The notes under the pieces are model-generated. The model did not search any database, was not told the DNA's origin, and was given only the letters and a program-made list of their open reading frames with translations. From Dysidea avara (lineage: Eukaryota > Porifera > Demospongiae > Dictyoceratida > Dysideidae), in assembly GCF_963678975.1 (NCBI RefSeq), contig NC_089272.1, positions 24,431,471 to 24,495,470 on the forward strand: a DNA stretch of 64,000 nt, read 5' to 3'. This document shows positions 31,827 through 41,467 of this stretch, in pieces. Made by a program: the position numbers and the translations under genes. Position 1 is the first letter of the stretch. Each line of letters opens with the position of its first letter.

Positions 31827-31844
31827 AACCATCCTCTGCTACCA
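31827..31844 (-). promoter_or_regulatory. Primer-binding site for initiator tRNA-Met
   Basis: Five bases inside the 5' LTR, the minus strand reads TGGTAGCAGAGGATGGTT. This is complementary over 18 bases to the conserved 3' end, including CCA, of animal initiator tRNA-Met as I know it. Confidence 0.85.
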
Positions 31845-31849
31845 GAAAG

Positions 31850-32233
31850 TGTGGTTTCAAGACAACTTAATTTACGAATGATTTTAATAATCTTGTGGCA
31901 TACAAAATGACAGCAATTCAGTTACCAACAATAAACAGTTAAGTCTCTCTTCTTCTTCAGCTAGTCCTCAGCAAAACCTTCTTGTAGAATTCAGCTATCA
32001 ATAAAACTTCTTGTAGAGTTTAGGAGCAATCTTTACAGAGTCTTTTAGCAGAGAGAAAAAGTGTTATAGTACTGCTCTATTTTTACCATGACAAAGGGTA
32101 ACCTTCAAAAAGGGCAACACTGGAAAATATCTGAATAATAAACAGTGACTTATTATATATAATAAACAGTGACTGTTAAGAAACAATAAACAGTAACTTG
32201 TCATTTGTAAGAGTAGACTAAACCTTTTCTCCA
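31850..32233 (-). repeat. 5' LTR of the BEL/Pao element
   Basis: 384 bp, with TG…CA ends in both readings (TGTGGTTTC … TTTTCTCCA in plus orientation). It is followed by AGTGG, the inferred target-site duplication. Confidence 0.9.
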
Positions 32234-32238
32234 AGTGG

Positions 32239-33600
32239 TATAAAATATTGCATGGCAAAATATATATGACCTGTCATAACTCTTGTCCCTATACTTATAT
32301 ATTGTAAGAATTTAGCATCTCTGTTATGTGAAAGTAAAGAAAATTCTGGAACCACCATTTGCATGGCTCCTTGCATGTAGGCACTTTGCCGATATGATGG
32401 ATTGTCTGGGGATTGAGTCAGGCTTCCTGGAATTTTTTCTGAATTCAACCTATAATGTTATTCTGACTTCCTCCTTTACAGGCTGTCATTTCAACCTTCT
32501 TGCTGGACCCTGATAGGATATTAAGTAATGATAAAGAGTATTTACAGTGTACATATACTGTCAGACAATTGAGTCTATTGGATAATATGTTTATATAGCG
32601 GGAAGAGTGTCCATAGATATTACAGCCTATACGGTTCCACAGGCTTTAATATTTATGTAGTATCCAGCTGATATGTTTTTAACAGTGTCTAAAATGCTCA
32701 TTAGTTATAGCATAACTGTATGTTCTGTATAAGAATTGCTCATATTAACAGTTCAATCATATGTGCTAACAAGGATAACTTATGGTAATTGTTACTATAA
32801 ATGCTGAGCTACATATTTCTAAACAGCTGCACTGCTTAGAAAGCTGAGTATTGAATTGAGATTATGATCACAAATTATGTGAGGTCACAGAGGTACACTA
32901 CTGCACAGCTAAGTTGGTGTTTTCATTATCACAATCAGTTTAATTATCCCACTGTTTGTTGTTATTTAATAATAATCAAAAAGTATCTAATTTGTGTAAA
33001 CTGAATGATTCGGTTAACTTCTGCTTACGTAAAAAAAAGTTTAACTAATAGCAAATGAAACAGAAAGTGTTACTTTAATTTTAGACAACAAAAATGTGTA
33101 TACAGTCTGCTCGGTAATCAGTATAACTGCAGACTGGTAGCTATTGAAGCCAGATTAAAAGATTAAAATAATTTCATTTTGCACTGGATAATTATTGTTA
33201 TTGGAAATTTTCTCCTTATTTTACATCACTACTTTTTTTATTTACAATATCATCCAAAGAGCATACAACATACAATTAAACACAAAAATGTCTCTGTAAC
33301 AGTTTCAAACCAGTAAACTATCCCTCTTTAGAACCACTCAGCTTGATGTCAAAAGGAGTAGACACCCATATGTTAGTGATCGCACCAAAAAACTTACTGT
33401 AAGTTAACCAGTAAAATATTAAATAGCTATAATAATTCCCAATAAAATAATGCATAGCATATTGGTTGCAACCTGGGAAGACATGTTGCACAAATAATTC
33501 ATGTATACACTAAGCTATAGCATGGTATATATAACAACAAAAGTAATGATATCATAGCGATACTACAATGTGGACTATATATACTTTCATAGCATAAATG
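32239..33600. other. Duplicated non-coding flank downstream of the GPCR, copy 1
   Basis: Aligns with about 59,110–60,380 almost throughout, with small indels. For example, copy 1 has a longer version of the stretch after CTGCAGACTGGT at about 33,128. No gene is seen; conservation here reflects shared descent. Confidence 0.6.
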
Positions 33601-33652
33601 TATGCCTAACTACACACAGGGTCATGTTAGTCAGTCACATCCAGGCAATCCT

Positions 33653-34648
33653 TCATGGCATTGGAGCAACAACTGCTGTGTTGAATTTGTTCTTGCAATT
33701 CAGTCCCTTCAGTGTCTTCATCATCGGCTCTCGGACTTGCTTGAAATACAGTCCATACACAACAGGGTGGAGAAGGAACACAATGAAGATGATGTTTGGA
33801 CTAACAGTTACGTCTACTTCTGCAATAATTTGGGGATTCCACAGCAATCCTAACAGATGCAATAGCAGCACATACACCAATGTTATGGAGGAGCTCCCAA
33901 ACAAAACTACTGCCAATGTTATAGCCGGCTTTAGGTCCTTCTTAATCTTAGTGTGTGTCTTTTTCAATACTGCAACTTGGCTGTTTACCCCTGACAATTT
34001 GCTCTCTTGTTGTATCTGCTTGCGGATTTTATAAGCCTTGATAGTTAAGTAGGCATTAAGACTAATTGCTACAGTTGATGACAAGAACATGGGCAGCAAC
34101 CGAAATAGCGAAATCTCTAATTTATTGCCATTTACACAAAGCTGGTGATCATCCAAAAGCCCTTTAACAGACAATAATAAGCCTAAAAGCCAGGCAGTGG
34201 TAATCATGCTAGCAACAACATGAGGGGTCATGATATTTCTGTGCTTGTATGGAAATGCTATACTTATCACCTTATCAACTGATATCATCAAATATGTGAA
34301 ATGAATCACAACTATTGGGAATAAAAGAAAATGCACAACATTACAGCTAAGCAAATCTAATCCAATGACCCAGTGAACAGTGACACTGGTTCGAACAATG
34401 GCAAGCACTATATCAACAACCATCAAGTTGGCCACAAAGATGTTATGGGGTTTATGTAAATTCCTTGTAGTTTTAATGGTGACAAACACCCAACCAGCCA
34501 TTGGCAAAATCATCATTGTCATAATGAACTGGAATATCAAACTCAGGTAGTCAAAATATCTTGGAAGAACATAGTCTGGTCCATCAGTTGAAGTTGTTTC
34601 TTGACCAGCTCCAGAGCCTGAAGTAGACATCTCAGCAAGATCATCCAT
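33653..34648 (-). CDS. Class A (rhodopsin-like) G protein-coupled receptor, lineage-specific
   Basis: 331 residues in one uninterrupted exon. Seven hydrophobic segments lie at about 36–59, 70–97, 101–131, 144–165, 184–206, 243–268 and 283–304. The presumed disulphide pair is Cys102 (start of TM3) and Cys171 (second extracellular loop). The TM3 end has SVDKV in place of DRY, and TM7 has HPVVY in place of NPxxY, so both switch motifs are altered while Asp125, Pro295 and Tyr298 remain. The third inner loop and tail are basic. The N-terminus is short, Ser/Thr/Gly-rich and without a signal peptide, as is usual. A second Met (residue 7) is an alternative start. Ligand and G protein cannot be told. 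Three decayed relatives lie in the window (16.6, 22.3 and 60.4 kb), all on the same strand, which points to a local receptor family. Confidence 0.88.
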   Translation of the reverse strand: MDDLAEMSTSGSGAGQETTSTDGPDYVLPRYFDYLSLIFQFIMTMMILPMAGWVFVTIKTTRNLHKPHNIFVANLMVVDIVLAIVRTSVTVHWVIGLDLLSCNVVHFLLFPIVVIHFTYLMISVDKVISIAFPYKHRNIMTPHVVASMITTAWLLGLLLSVKGLLDDHQLCVNGNKLEISLFRLLPMFLSSTVAISLNAYLTIKAYKIRKQIQQESKLSGVNSQVAVLKKTHTKIKKDLKPAITLAVVLFGSSSITLVYVLLLHLLGLLWNPQIIAEVDVTVSPNIIFIVFLLHPVVYGLYFKQVREPMMKTLKGLNCKNKFNTAVVAPMP

Positions 34649-35700
34649 TTCTCAGGAAAGGAACAGCTATAGTGTACAAACACACTCACACTTTTACTGA
34701 AAACTTGAAAATAGTGAGATACTACTATACGTTGTCAATAATGAAACCTTTTAGCTCTATCACTAGCAGTCTGATGATTAACACTATTTCTAAAGATATA
34801 CAAGGTGAGCATGAATTAATTAGAACCACTAGTACTGTATATGGCTGAGTACTGAAAGCAAATGCAATTCACAGTTTTGAAACTACATAGTTTCAATTAT
34901 GTATTTGATTAATTATTCTGTTAGAATTATTGAGGGAACTACTAGCTACTGAGCTGACTAGTAATCACACTGCAAATTCAGAACTTCATACCTCTTGCAT
35001 GTGGTCACTTAGTATGATGTCTCCATGATTCATGATATCTGTTATGATACCCTTCTAAACACAAAGTGGGTGAAGTAATAAGATGAACCCTCTGTGTTGG
35101 TATTGTGCTAAAGTCTTGAATATTTTCAGGAAAGTTCCTGCAGATTAGTGTATGATGATACTCCTAATTCCATTGCCTCTGAGACTGTCTATATACCCAA
35201 ATTCTATTGATTGGATACTGTGCTGAAAGAGAGCTAAATGATTTGCTCCCCTAGTACTCTAAAGTCATTATATGATCCGACTCTCATTTTCTGAACATTC
35301 TGTGAACACCTATTCAGATGATGTGATATTATTTATCTGACTCACTGGAGGCATATTGATATCTGTGTGTGTGTGCAGCAGGTTGATGTCAATTAGAAAG
35401 AGGCTGATACAATGCTAAATTATTTAGCTTTTCAAGAATGGTCTGCATTTATGAAGGAGACTTAGTATTCACATTATGTAATCTCAGACTAGAGGTCTCA
35501 TTTGTGTCATGGATAAGATGTCTTAGACTTATGTACTGTGTAGGAATGACTGCCTGGTAACTCTGCTCAGCAAGTATGGTGTTAGTACATGGGTAACTTT
35601 GCTTCTTTGCAAATGCAACAAGACAATTACAAACACTATGGCTGCAGGATCCACTGAATTGGCTGTGGTACATTCTAATTTTTGGGGGAGTGATTTGATG
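34649..35700. other. Upstream region of the intact GPCR
   Basis: About 34,650–35,020 is shared with copy 2 (61,410–61,715) and may hold the promoter. About 35,050–35,650 has no counterpart in copy 2. There is a short GT repeat at 35,363–35,373. No further feature. Confidence 0.4.
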
Positions 35701-35918
35701 TAGTAATCAAAAACCCACCAATTAAGTATACTTGAGTGCTATAAGTAGCTATAGCTGTACATGTGACTATTCTGATGCATGAGGATGCTGTGGGTTATGC
35801 CCAATCACATTAGGTTCTTTAAACAGCTGTGAATAGTCTAACTTCACCATAAGCATTTGCACAGCTAAAGCTACTTATAACACTCAAGTATACTTAATTG
35901 GTGGGGTTTTGATTACTA
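35701..35918. mobile_element. Foldback MITE with 58-bp arms, intact only in copy 1
   Basis: The arm at 35,701–35,758 (ACCCACCAATTAAGTATACT inside) is mirrored at 35,861–35,918. Copy 2 retains only the right arm (about 62,936–62,993). The left arm there was lost by deletion, or the two copies differ by rearrangement. Confidence 0.7.
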
Positions 35919-36317
35919 TAGTCTACATGGCTTGCCATTGGAACTGCAGCAATCACATGATAAAGAGTGATGATGCTCAACAACATCTGAACACTTACTG
36001 TAAATGTCACAAATAAAAGATAAAGCATCAGTAGTTGAGACAAAGCTGTCATTTATAACACAATAGACATGTGTACAACAAAGTTTTGTAGAGTTGGGGG
36101 AGTCCTACCCAAGGTCGAGGTATAGACAGCTTAGACACTAAACAGCTAAACAGCACAGTCAACACACTGTCATCTACTGTATATATTTTTACTGTACAGC
36201 TATATGCTATCTATAAAAATAAATGCTCTAAAAGGCAATAAATTTGATGCAACCATGGTTCTGTGCTCACTCCCCCTGGCAAGTTCACAGTACAGTGGTT
36301 TAAATTTTGAAACTACT

Positions 36318-37321
36318 CAGAGAGTTTGGAAAGAGGGGGGAACTTTGCTGAAAAAGTTGAAGAGCAAAAAAAAAACAAAAAACAAAAAGATCACAGCAAT
36401 AATAGCTAGTTATCCTTTACCAAATGTATATTATATCACGTATGTAAAATAAAATCCTTATTTATAGCTTCATAGGTAAGCTACACTGCTTCATGAACAC
36501 TGTGACTGCTTTATTAGAGTAATTGACTGCTCTATTAGAGTATCCCATCTACTGTTAAATCTGCTGCCTACAATTGCCTTGTTAGACCATTACTAGAATA
36601 TGCCTCACCTGTATGGTATTTACACACTGCCAGAGACATTGATAGACTAGAAGCAATTCAGAGACGAGCTGCACGCTGGGTGTGTGGTAGCAGATGGAAT
36701 CCTCATTCACATAACTGGTCCAAATCTTCTACTTCTTGTTTGCAGGACCTAAGATGGCCTGCGCTCCATACTCGTCAGTCCTATTTTACTATCACTCAAG
36801 TACACGATATTTTACATGACAGAGTTTCTATCCCATTCAACTCACATTTCAAGTTTTCAAGCACCAATACTAGATCCCATTCACTTTCACTTACCACATC
36901 ATCATCTACCATTAACGCATACCGTTTTTCTTTTTTTATAAATTCTCCATTTCTTTGGAACTCAATACCTGTAGAAATTTTACAAATTTCCAAAGCAATT
37001 CCTTTTCGGATGGCACTTCGTCGATTTCTGCTCAGCTAACCTGATTTTGTAATTTTCTCTTTGTTTTCTTTTTGTATAGGTATGTAGTTGTCGTGTGTCA
37101 TGTTTTTGCTCTATGTTTTATTTTGTACTTGTAACTGTATGTATGTATGTATGTCTTTGTAAGGGGAGCACGTTTGCAGGCTTTGCCTTTTGTGTGACCC
37201 TTGTCTTTTGACAAAATCGATAATCTAATCTAATCTAATCTCGATCTCGTATGCAATTTTTTGAAGAGGGGGGTGCGTGCCCCCTGTGCCCCCCCCCCCC
37301 CCCCCCCCGGATCTGCCACTG
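36318..37321. mobile_element. hAT-type MITE carrying a nested LINE insertion
   Basis: The left part (GAGTTTGGAAAG, G-tract, A-run, GACTGC…TATTAGAG core) and the right part (TCGATCTCGTATGC, C-tract, GGATCTGCCACTG) together match the 21,228–21,523 element. They are split at 36,545/37,240 by a LINE 3' end. The 8-bp site CTACTGAT follows at 37,322–37,329. Only CTACT remains at the left, where the terminal repeat is also eroded. Copy 2 has a single uninterrupted CTACTGAT at 63,386–63,393, the empty site. Confidence 0.82.
36545..37240 (+). mobile_element. LINE 3' end inserted in the hAT MITE
   Basis: One open frame (about 36,546–37,039) holds the C-terminal reverse-transcriptase pattern (LVRPLLEYASPVW, then IDRLEAIQRRAARWV) to a natural stop. 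It is followed by about 200 bases of 3' sequence and the tail (TAATC)n at 37,221–37,240. The 5' end is truncated, as is common for LINEs. The short (TAATC) tail repeat is typical of CR1-like or I-like lineages; the clade is not certain. Confidence 0.8.
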
Positions 37322-37329
37322 CTACTGAT

Positions 37330-38257
37330 GTGCAGTTTAGACTTGGGTTTTAATAAAGTTTTATCAAGCTGCTTATCTGGCACATTCCCAATGAGTCATC
37401 AATTAAAGTACACATGCTGAAACTTGTCAAATACCAATATTTTCAGATACTTTCCACATAACTTAGTGTTGCACTGATCATGTTATGAGCAAGGTGTTTC
37501 ATGGCTTCCTGAGTAGAATATTGAACTTTAAAGCAGACATTTAGCATTAAAATTGGGATTGAATATGTGATTTAATGGCCAATTTGATATAGCACTAGCT
37601 GCCTCAGTGTATCATCGTGAATTTTCTTAGTGATGGGTCAAGTAGGCCCCAAACATATTATTATATAGCTAATTAAAATGTATTTTTCATGACCTTACCG
37701 ATTAGACCACTTCGTAGTGCAGCCTTGAACTCCTAGCATTTTGTGAGTGAAAGTGTTCATCCCTTGCACATCCCCCCAACCTTAACATAGCCCGAGAAAA
37801 CCAGCATTAATGATCAATATGTACAACAAAATAAGCATGTGAGTTCCTTGGTCAACATGCAGCCCGTGACAAAGAAGGGACCAGATATGGAACCATTGGT
37901 GGGCATGGCAAGGGAAAAAAAACTGCAGCAAAATTGCAGTTCTATAATATTATATAGACGTCAGTAGGCCGGATATTCGTATGGTTCCCCCCCCCCCCCC
38001 CCCCCCCTCCGTATATTCAAACTCCTACTCACTGCTTTAAAGACGCTGATAGCTGGTTAGGTATAAAGGCTCGTATAAAGGTGACCTGGACTACTGACAA
38101 CTTAGTTGAACTTACCTGAGGTATAGTAACACTTTGTCAGTTGTGTCAAGCTATTAGCCGCTATGTATAGGCTAGTTGTTTGAGTATTGTATGTTTTTTT
38201 CAATAGTTATTTCAACAGGGAGACAGCATCAGCAAAGCTGTGTTAATAGGCACTCAA
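37330..38257. other. Non-coding stretch, partly duplicated at 63.4–64.0 kb
   Basis: To about 37,895 it aligns with copy 2. A run of about 20 C lies at 37,987–38,007, next to CCGGATATTCG, and probably marks the end of another repeat. No gene. Confidence 0.4.
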
Positions 38258-38265
38258 GGGGGTGT

Positions 38266-39319
38266 TAGTCTCGTACCCAGACCGCTTTTTTCGGGAGTCC
38301 GCAACTCCTTGAAATCTCGTACAGCCCTCTTTGAAATCTTGTTGAAATCTGAAAATTGTTGTAAAGTTCCGTATATCTCCTGTATACTGCCGTATTTGAA
38401 GTGTCAGGTATGCAACCTCCCACATATTTTCCTATACTGCGTATCACGTGATGCTACTCTTGCGGTATCTAAGATTTTAAATGCTTTGAAATCTTGCCAT
38501 AAATTACTTGAAATCTTGCCATAAATTGCAAAGATTTGAAGTCTCGTACAGGATTTTTTCTAGTTGCGGATCCCTCGGCTTTTTTCCCGTTTGTGTTTGG
38601 GTGGGAAAGATAAGGGTCCAATAGAAATTTCGTTCTGAATCCTTGATCTGGGGATTGCTTGAAGAGTGACAAACAAGCTGCAAACAAGATGTTTTCTTGT
38701 TCCATGTGCCTGTTGCAGCTACTGAGTGATTTCTGCAACAGGTTCATGAAACACAAAAACATTTTTATAGCAAAAAAAAACTTAAAACAAATACAGCAAA
38801 GTAATTCTTTTTTAAAGATAACAGCCGCTGGATTAAGTCATCATCCCTTGGAAGATCTAAGCATCTAATGCATGGATGAACGCAAAAGGGGAAAAGATAA
38901 ATAGCATCTCACCCATCCCATAGCAGCAGCATAAAGTGTGTCCCATTTGTTGGAAAGGAGGGAGGCAAGATGCTTATAAAACACAGTAGCTTCATCAGCC
39001 ATTCCTCCAGTAGCTGAGAAAATTAATGGAGTAAATGAACCATCCTCTATTTCACGTATTCGGGTCTTGTATGAGCACTTCTTAGACATTTCATGTCTCC
39101 TATAAACTGCCCTAGAACTAGAGGAATGGTTAGATGGAGCGTGGGGGTTGAAAAAGCAACAACACAAAACTTTAGTTTTACTTTGTTCGCGGCTTGTTTG
39201 CAGCCCTTCAAACAATCCGAATGAAATGGCAACAGAATGAAATGGTGGAGTTACACCAGACCATTTTCTCCCACTCAAATACAAAAGGAAAAAAAAAAGT
39301 GGTCTGGGTACGAGACTAA
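38266..39319 (-). mobile_element. 1.05-kb element with TAGTCTCGTACCCAGACC ends
   Basis: The terminal repeats (AGTCTCGTACCCAGACC at the left, its mirror at the right) are perfect over 17 bases. The flanks GGGGGTGT (38,258–38,265) and GAGGGTGT (39,320–39,327) match at 7 of 8, which suggests hAT-like 8-bp duplication. A minus-strand ORF (38,865–39,284) ends with the phrase GSFTPLIFSATGG … TMGW-like … RCYLSFPLLRSS. I recognise that phrase as a conserved tail block of mobile-element proteins in invertebrates, but cannot place it in a named family. The catalytic part is missing, so the element is non-autonomous. Confidence 0.7.
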
Positions 39320-39399
39320 GAGGGTGTCACGTAGGTACATGCTGTTGGTAGATCTGCTACCGCAGTCAAAGTCTTGACCAGCCAAAATTTTGCTTTGAT

Positions 39400-39745
39400 C
39401 TGTGACTAAGCGCCTTTTTCAATCTTTATCCAGACTTAGTGACGATATTTCAGTACTTTTCGATTGTGGGTTAGAAAGATTGGCCTTTGACTTGGCATGA
39501 ATTTGGTGGCCTTGACCTTTGATTTAGACTTTGACCTTGGTTGCAAATGTACCTACAGTGAGTGCCTATATGTCACCCCCTTGCCACGTCAATCATAAAT
39601 ACTTTGTCAAAGGGGCACACAGTAGGTTGATCTGTAATTGTGGCCAACCAAAGGACAAAAATTTGAAACCCACAATCAAAAAGTATAATTGTTTGGTCCG
39701 AGTTTCAGGTCACAAGCTGAAAAAAGGTTTAAGTCATGTGATACC
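39400..39745. repeat. Foldback repeat of the ATTGTGGGTT family
   Basis: ACTTTTCGATTGTGGGTT (about 39,454) is mirrored by AACCCACAATCAAAAAGT (about 39,667), with further matching outward. A related single arm lies at 17,430–17,460. Confidence 0.5.
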
Positions 39746-39854
39746 ACCTTGTTAGAGTCCACAATCTGAAAAAATATCATCAGTCTCCCTACCATTGTGG
39801 GATGTTCATTGTAGTACCCCATTGCTAGATCCACTGAGGCACAATTGTTGCATT

Positions 39855-41030
39855 CACAGAATCATTGCTTTAATATCTCACGATATACAAAATTTGTTTT
39901 AAAATTTCGTGTTCCACACGAAGTCGTATGAAAATTGCCGGATCTAATTATCTAGAGTTGATGTAGTTTAAAAGTGCACACAGCAATAAGCAAATGATTG
40001 TCTGGATTCCTGGCACAAAGCTGCTTTGTTTAAATGACATAAAGCATGAATTTTTGAATTCAAGCTACCCTACCAGCCAAGACAAGAAAAGTCAACTCTT
40101 CATCATAGTGATGTGATAAGGTTGGATCCATAGTCTGTCTATGCTGTTAGTTTGGAAAGGATCTAAGACTTCTCACCATCTGGGTGATGAATGTCAAATT
40201 TTTCTGCAGTGTTAAGGAATTTATATTGTTGTGCTTTCTAGCTATTTTCAGGGCTTCTGCTGCTACAGTAGCCATCAATTATTTTATTGACTAGAACGAT
40301 GGAAAAAGATGCAGCTGGACGTTATGTACCAGTGGCTGTTAATATTTTCATCCATAACCTCCATGCATCATTTAAAGCTCTACACCAGCCAAATTGTCCA
40401 CATTTGACTTCACCTCTTATACTGCACAGCAGCTTCAAATCTTTACTAGATCACTCTACACACAATCAAGTTGCAAAATATCTAACCAAAAAAAGCACAA
40501 ATTTTATTTTCGCATCAAGTTGCTGGTATACTGCATCATATGAAATCGCAGAAACACCAACTGCCACCACTAGCTGCTAAACACAAAATTAGGTGACCAA
40601 TGTATAGCAGGACTTCGGAGTCACTGAGAGAATCTCATAATGAAGCACAAATTTTTGACGCTCGTCACCCAGATGGTGAGAAGTCTCAGATACTTTCCAG
40701 ACTAATAGTATAGACAGACTATGCACCCAACATTATCAGATCACTATGAGAAAGAGTTGGCTTTTCTTGTCTTGGCTGGTAGGGCAGTTTGAATTTGAAA
40801 ATTTGTTTTTGTTTCCTGAGATTTTAAAGAAGGCAGCCCTGTGCTGGGAATCCAGCCAATCATTTGCTTATTGCTGTGCATACTTTTAAACAACAACTCT
40901 AGATAAGATTTGGTAAAGTAGCAAGTTTCACCCAGTCCTTTATGTGAGCACGAAATTTTAAAAATGAATTCTGCATCTCGTGAGATAGTGAAGATGATAT
41001 TTATGTGAAGACAACAATAATGCATCCTAT
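39855..41030. repeat. Long inverted repeat, arms of about 350–380 bp
   Basis: 39,855–40,206 and 40,649–41,030 are mirror copies. Shared blocks include CACAGCAATAAGCAAATGAT and CTACCAGCCAAGACAAGAAA. Their divergence is moderate, so the repeat is old. The 442-bp spacer holds a 97-codon ORF (40,287–40,580, first ATG 40,300) that I do not recognise. Confidence 0.7.
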
Positions 41031-41467
41031 CAAAATCAGAGATCCTTTTTACCACAGCCTAGAAGTACACTACTGGTATAACTCAGTGTTTGTATTTCCA
41101 TAGCCTGCATTGAAGGGATGTCACACAAGAATGTTGGCGTAGGTCTGTATCTGTAAACTCACGTTGACTCAGGCTTACCACAAGTAGTGTACCCTGTAGT
41201 GTGCAGTGGGCCAAAGGTCAAAATGCTCAAAACCCACCATCAATAACTATAGTTAGCTAATAAAATTTGCATAACTTGCAAGACAGAAGGATCTTCAGCA
41301 AGACTTTTCAAAGCTCCTGCAATCATTCCATTATGACTTTTCCACAGATGTAGCTTCAGTAGGCACCACACATCAAGAAATATTAGAGTTATAATTATTA
41401 TTATGTTTTTTAAAATTTTATTTTTATAAATCAATGGTCAAACTGCTAGAGCAAATGCTAAAGGTCA

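Larger units (their letters stand above)
25495..32233 (-). mobile_element. BEL/Pao LTR retrotransposon, complete in structure but decayed
   Basis: Two LTRs in direct orientation flank minus-strand remnants of gag, zinc knuckles, aspartic protease, reverse transcriptase, RNase H and integrase in BEL/Pao order. A primer-binding site follows the right-hand (5') LTR, and a polypurine tract precedes the left-hand (3') LTR. A 5-bp duplication, AGTGG, fits at 25,490–25,494 and 32,234–32,238. The frame changes at least six times and several stops occur, so it cannot be autonomous. The LTRs differ by roughly a dozen substitutions plus a small tandem duplication by my eye count, so it is not recent. 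Copy 2 of the duplication has the unoccupied site. Confidence 0.93.
25270..37895. repeat. Segmental duplication, copy 1
   Basis: Sequence from TACTTTTCAGTTTTAGC (25,270) onward recurs at 58,937 in the same order and orientation to the end of the window. It covers the flank of the BEL/Pao element, the GPCR with its upstream region, and the stretch with AATTGGCTGTGGTACATTC (35,655) through AACATGCAGCCCGTGAC (about 37,860). The LTR element (25,490–32,238) and the MITE plus LINE (36,318–37,321) are present only here. About 35,050–35,650 does not align with copy 2. Copy 2 runs off the window, so the right end is open. Confidence 0.85.
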
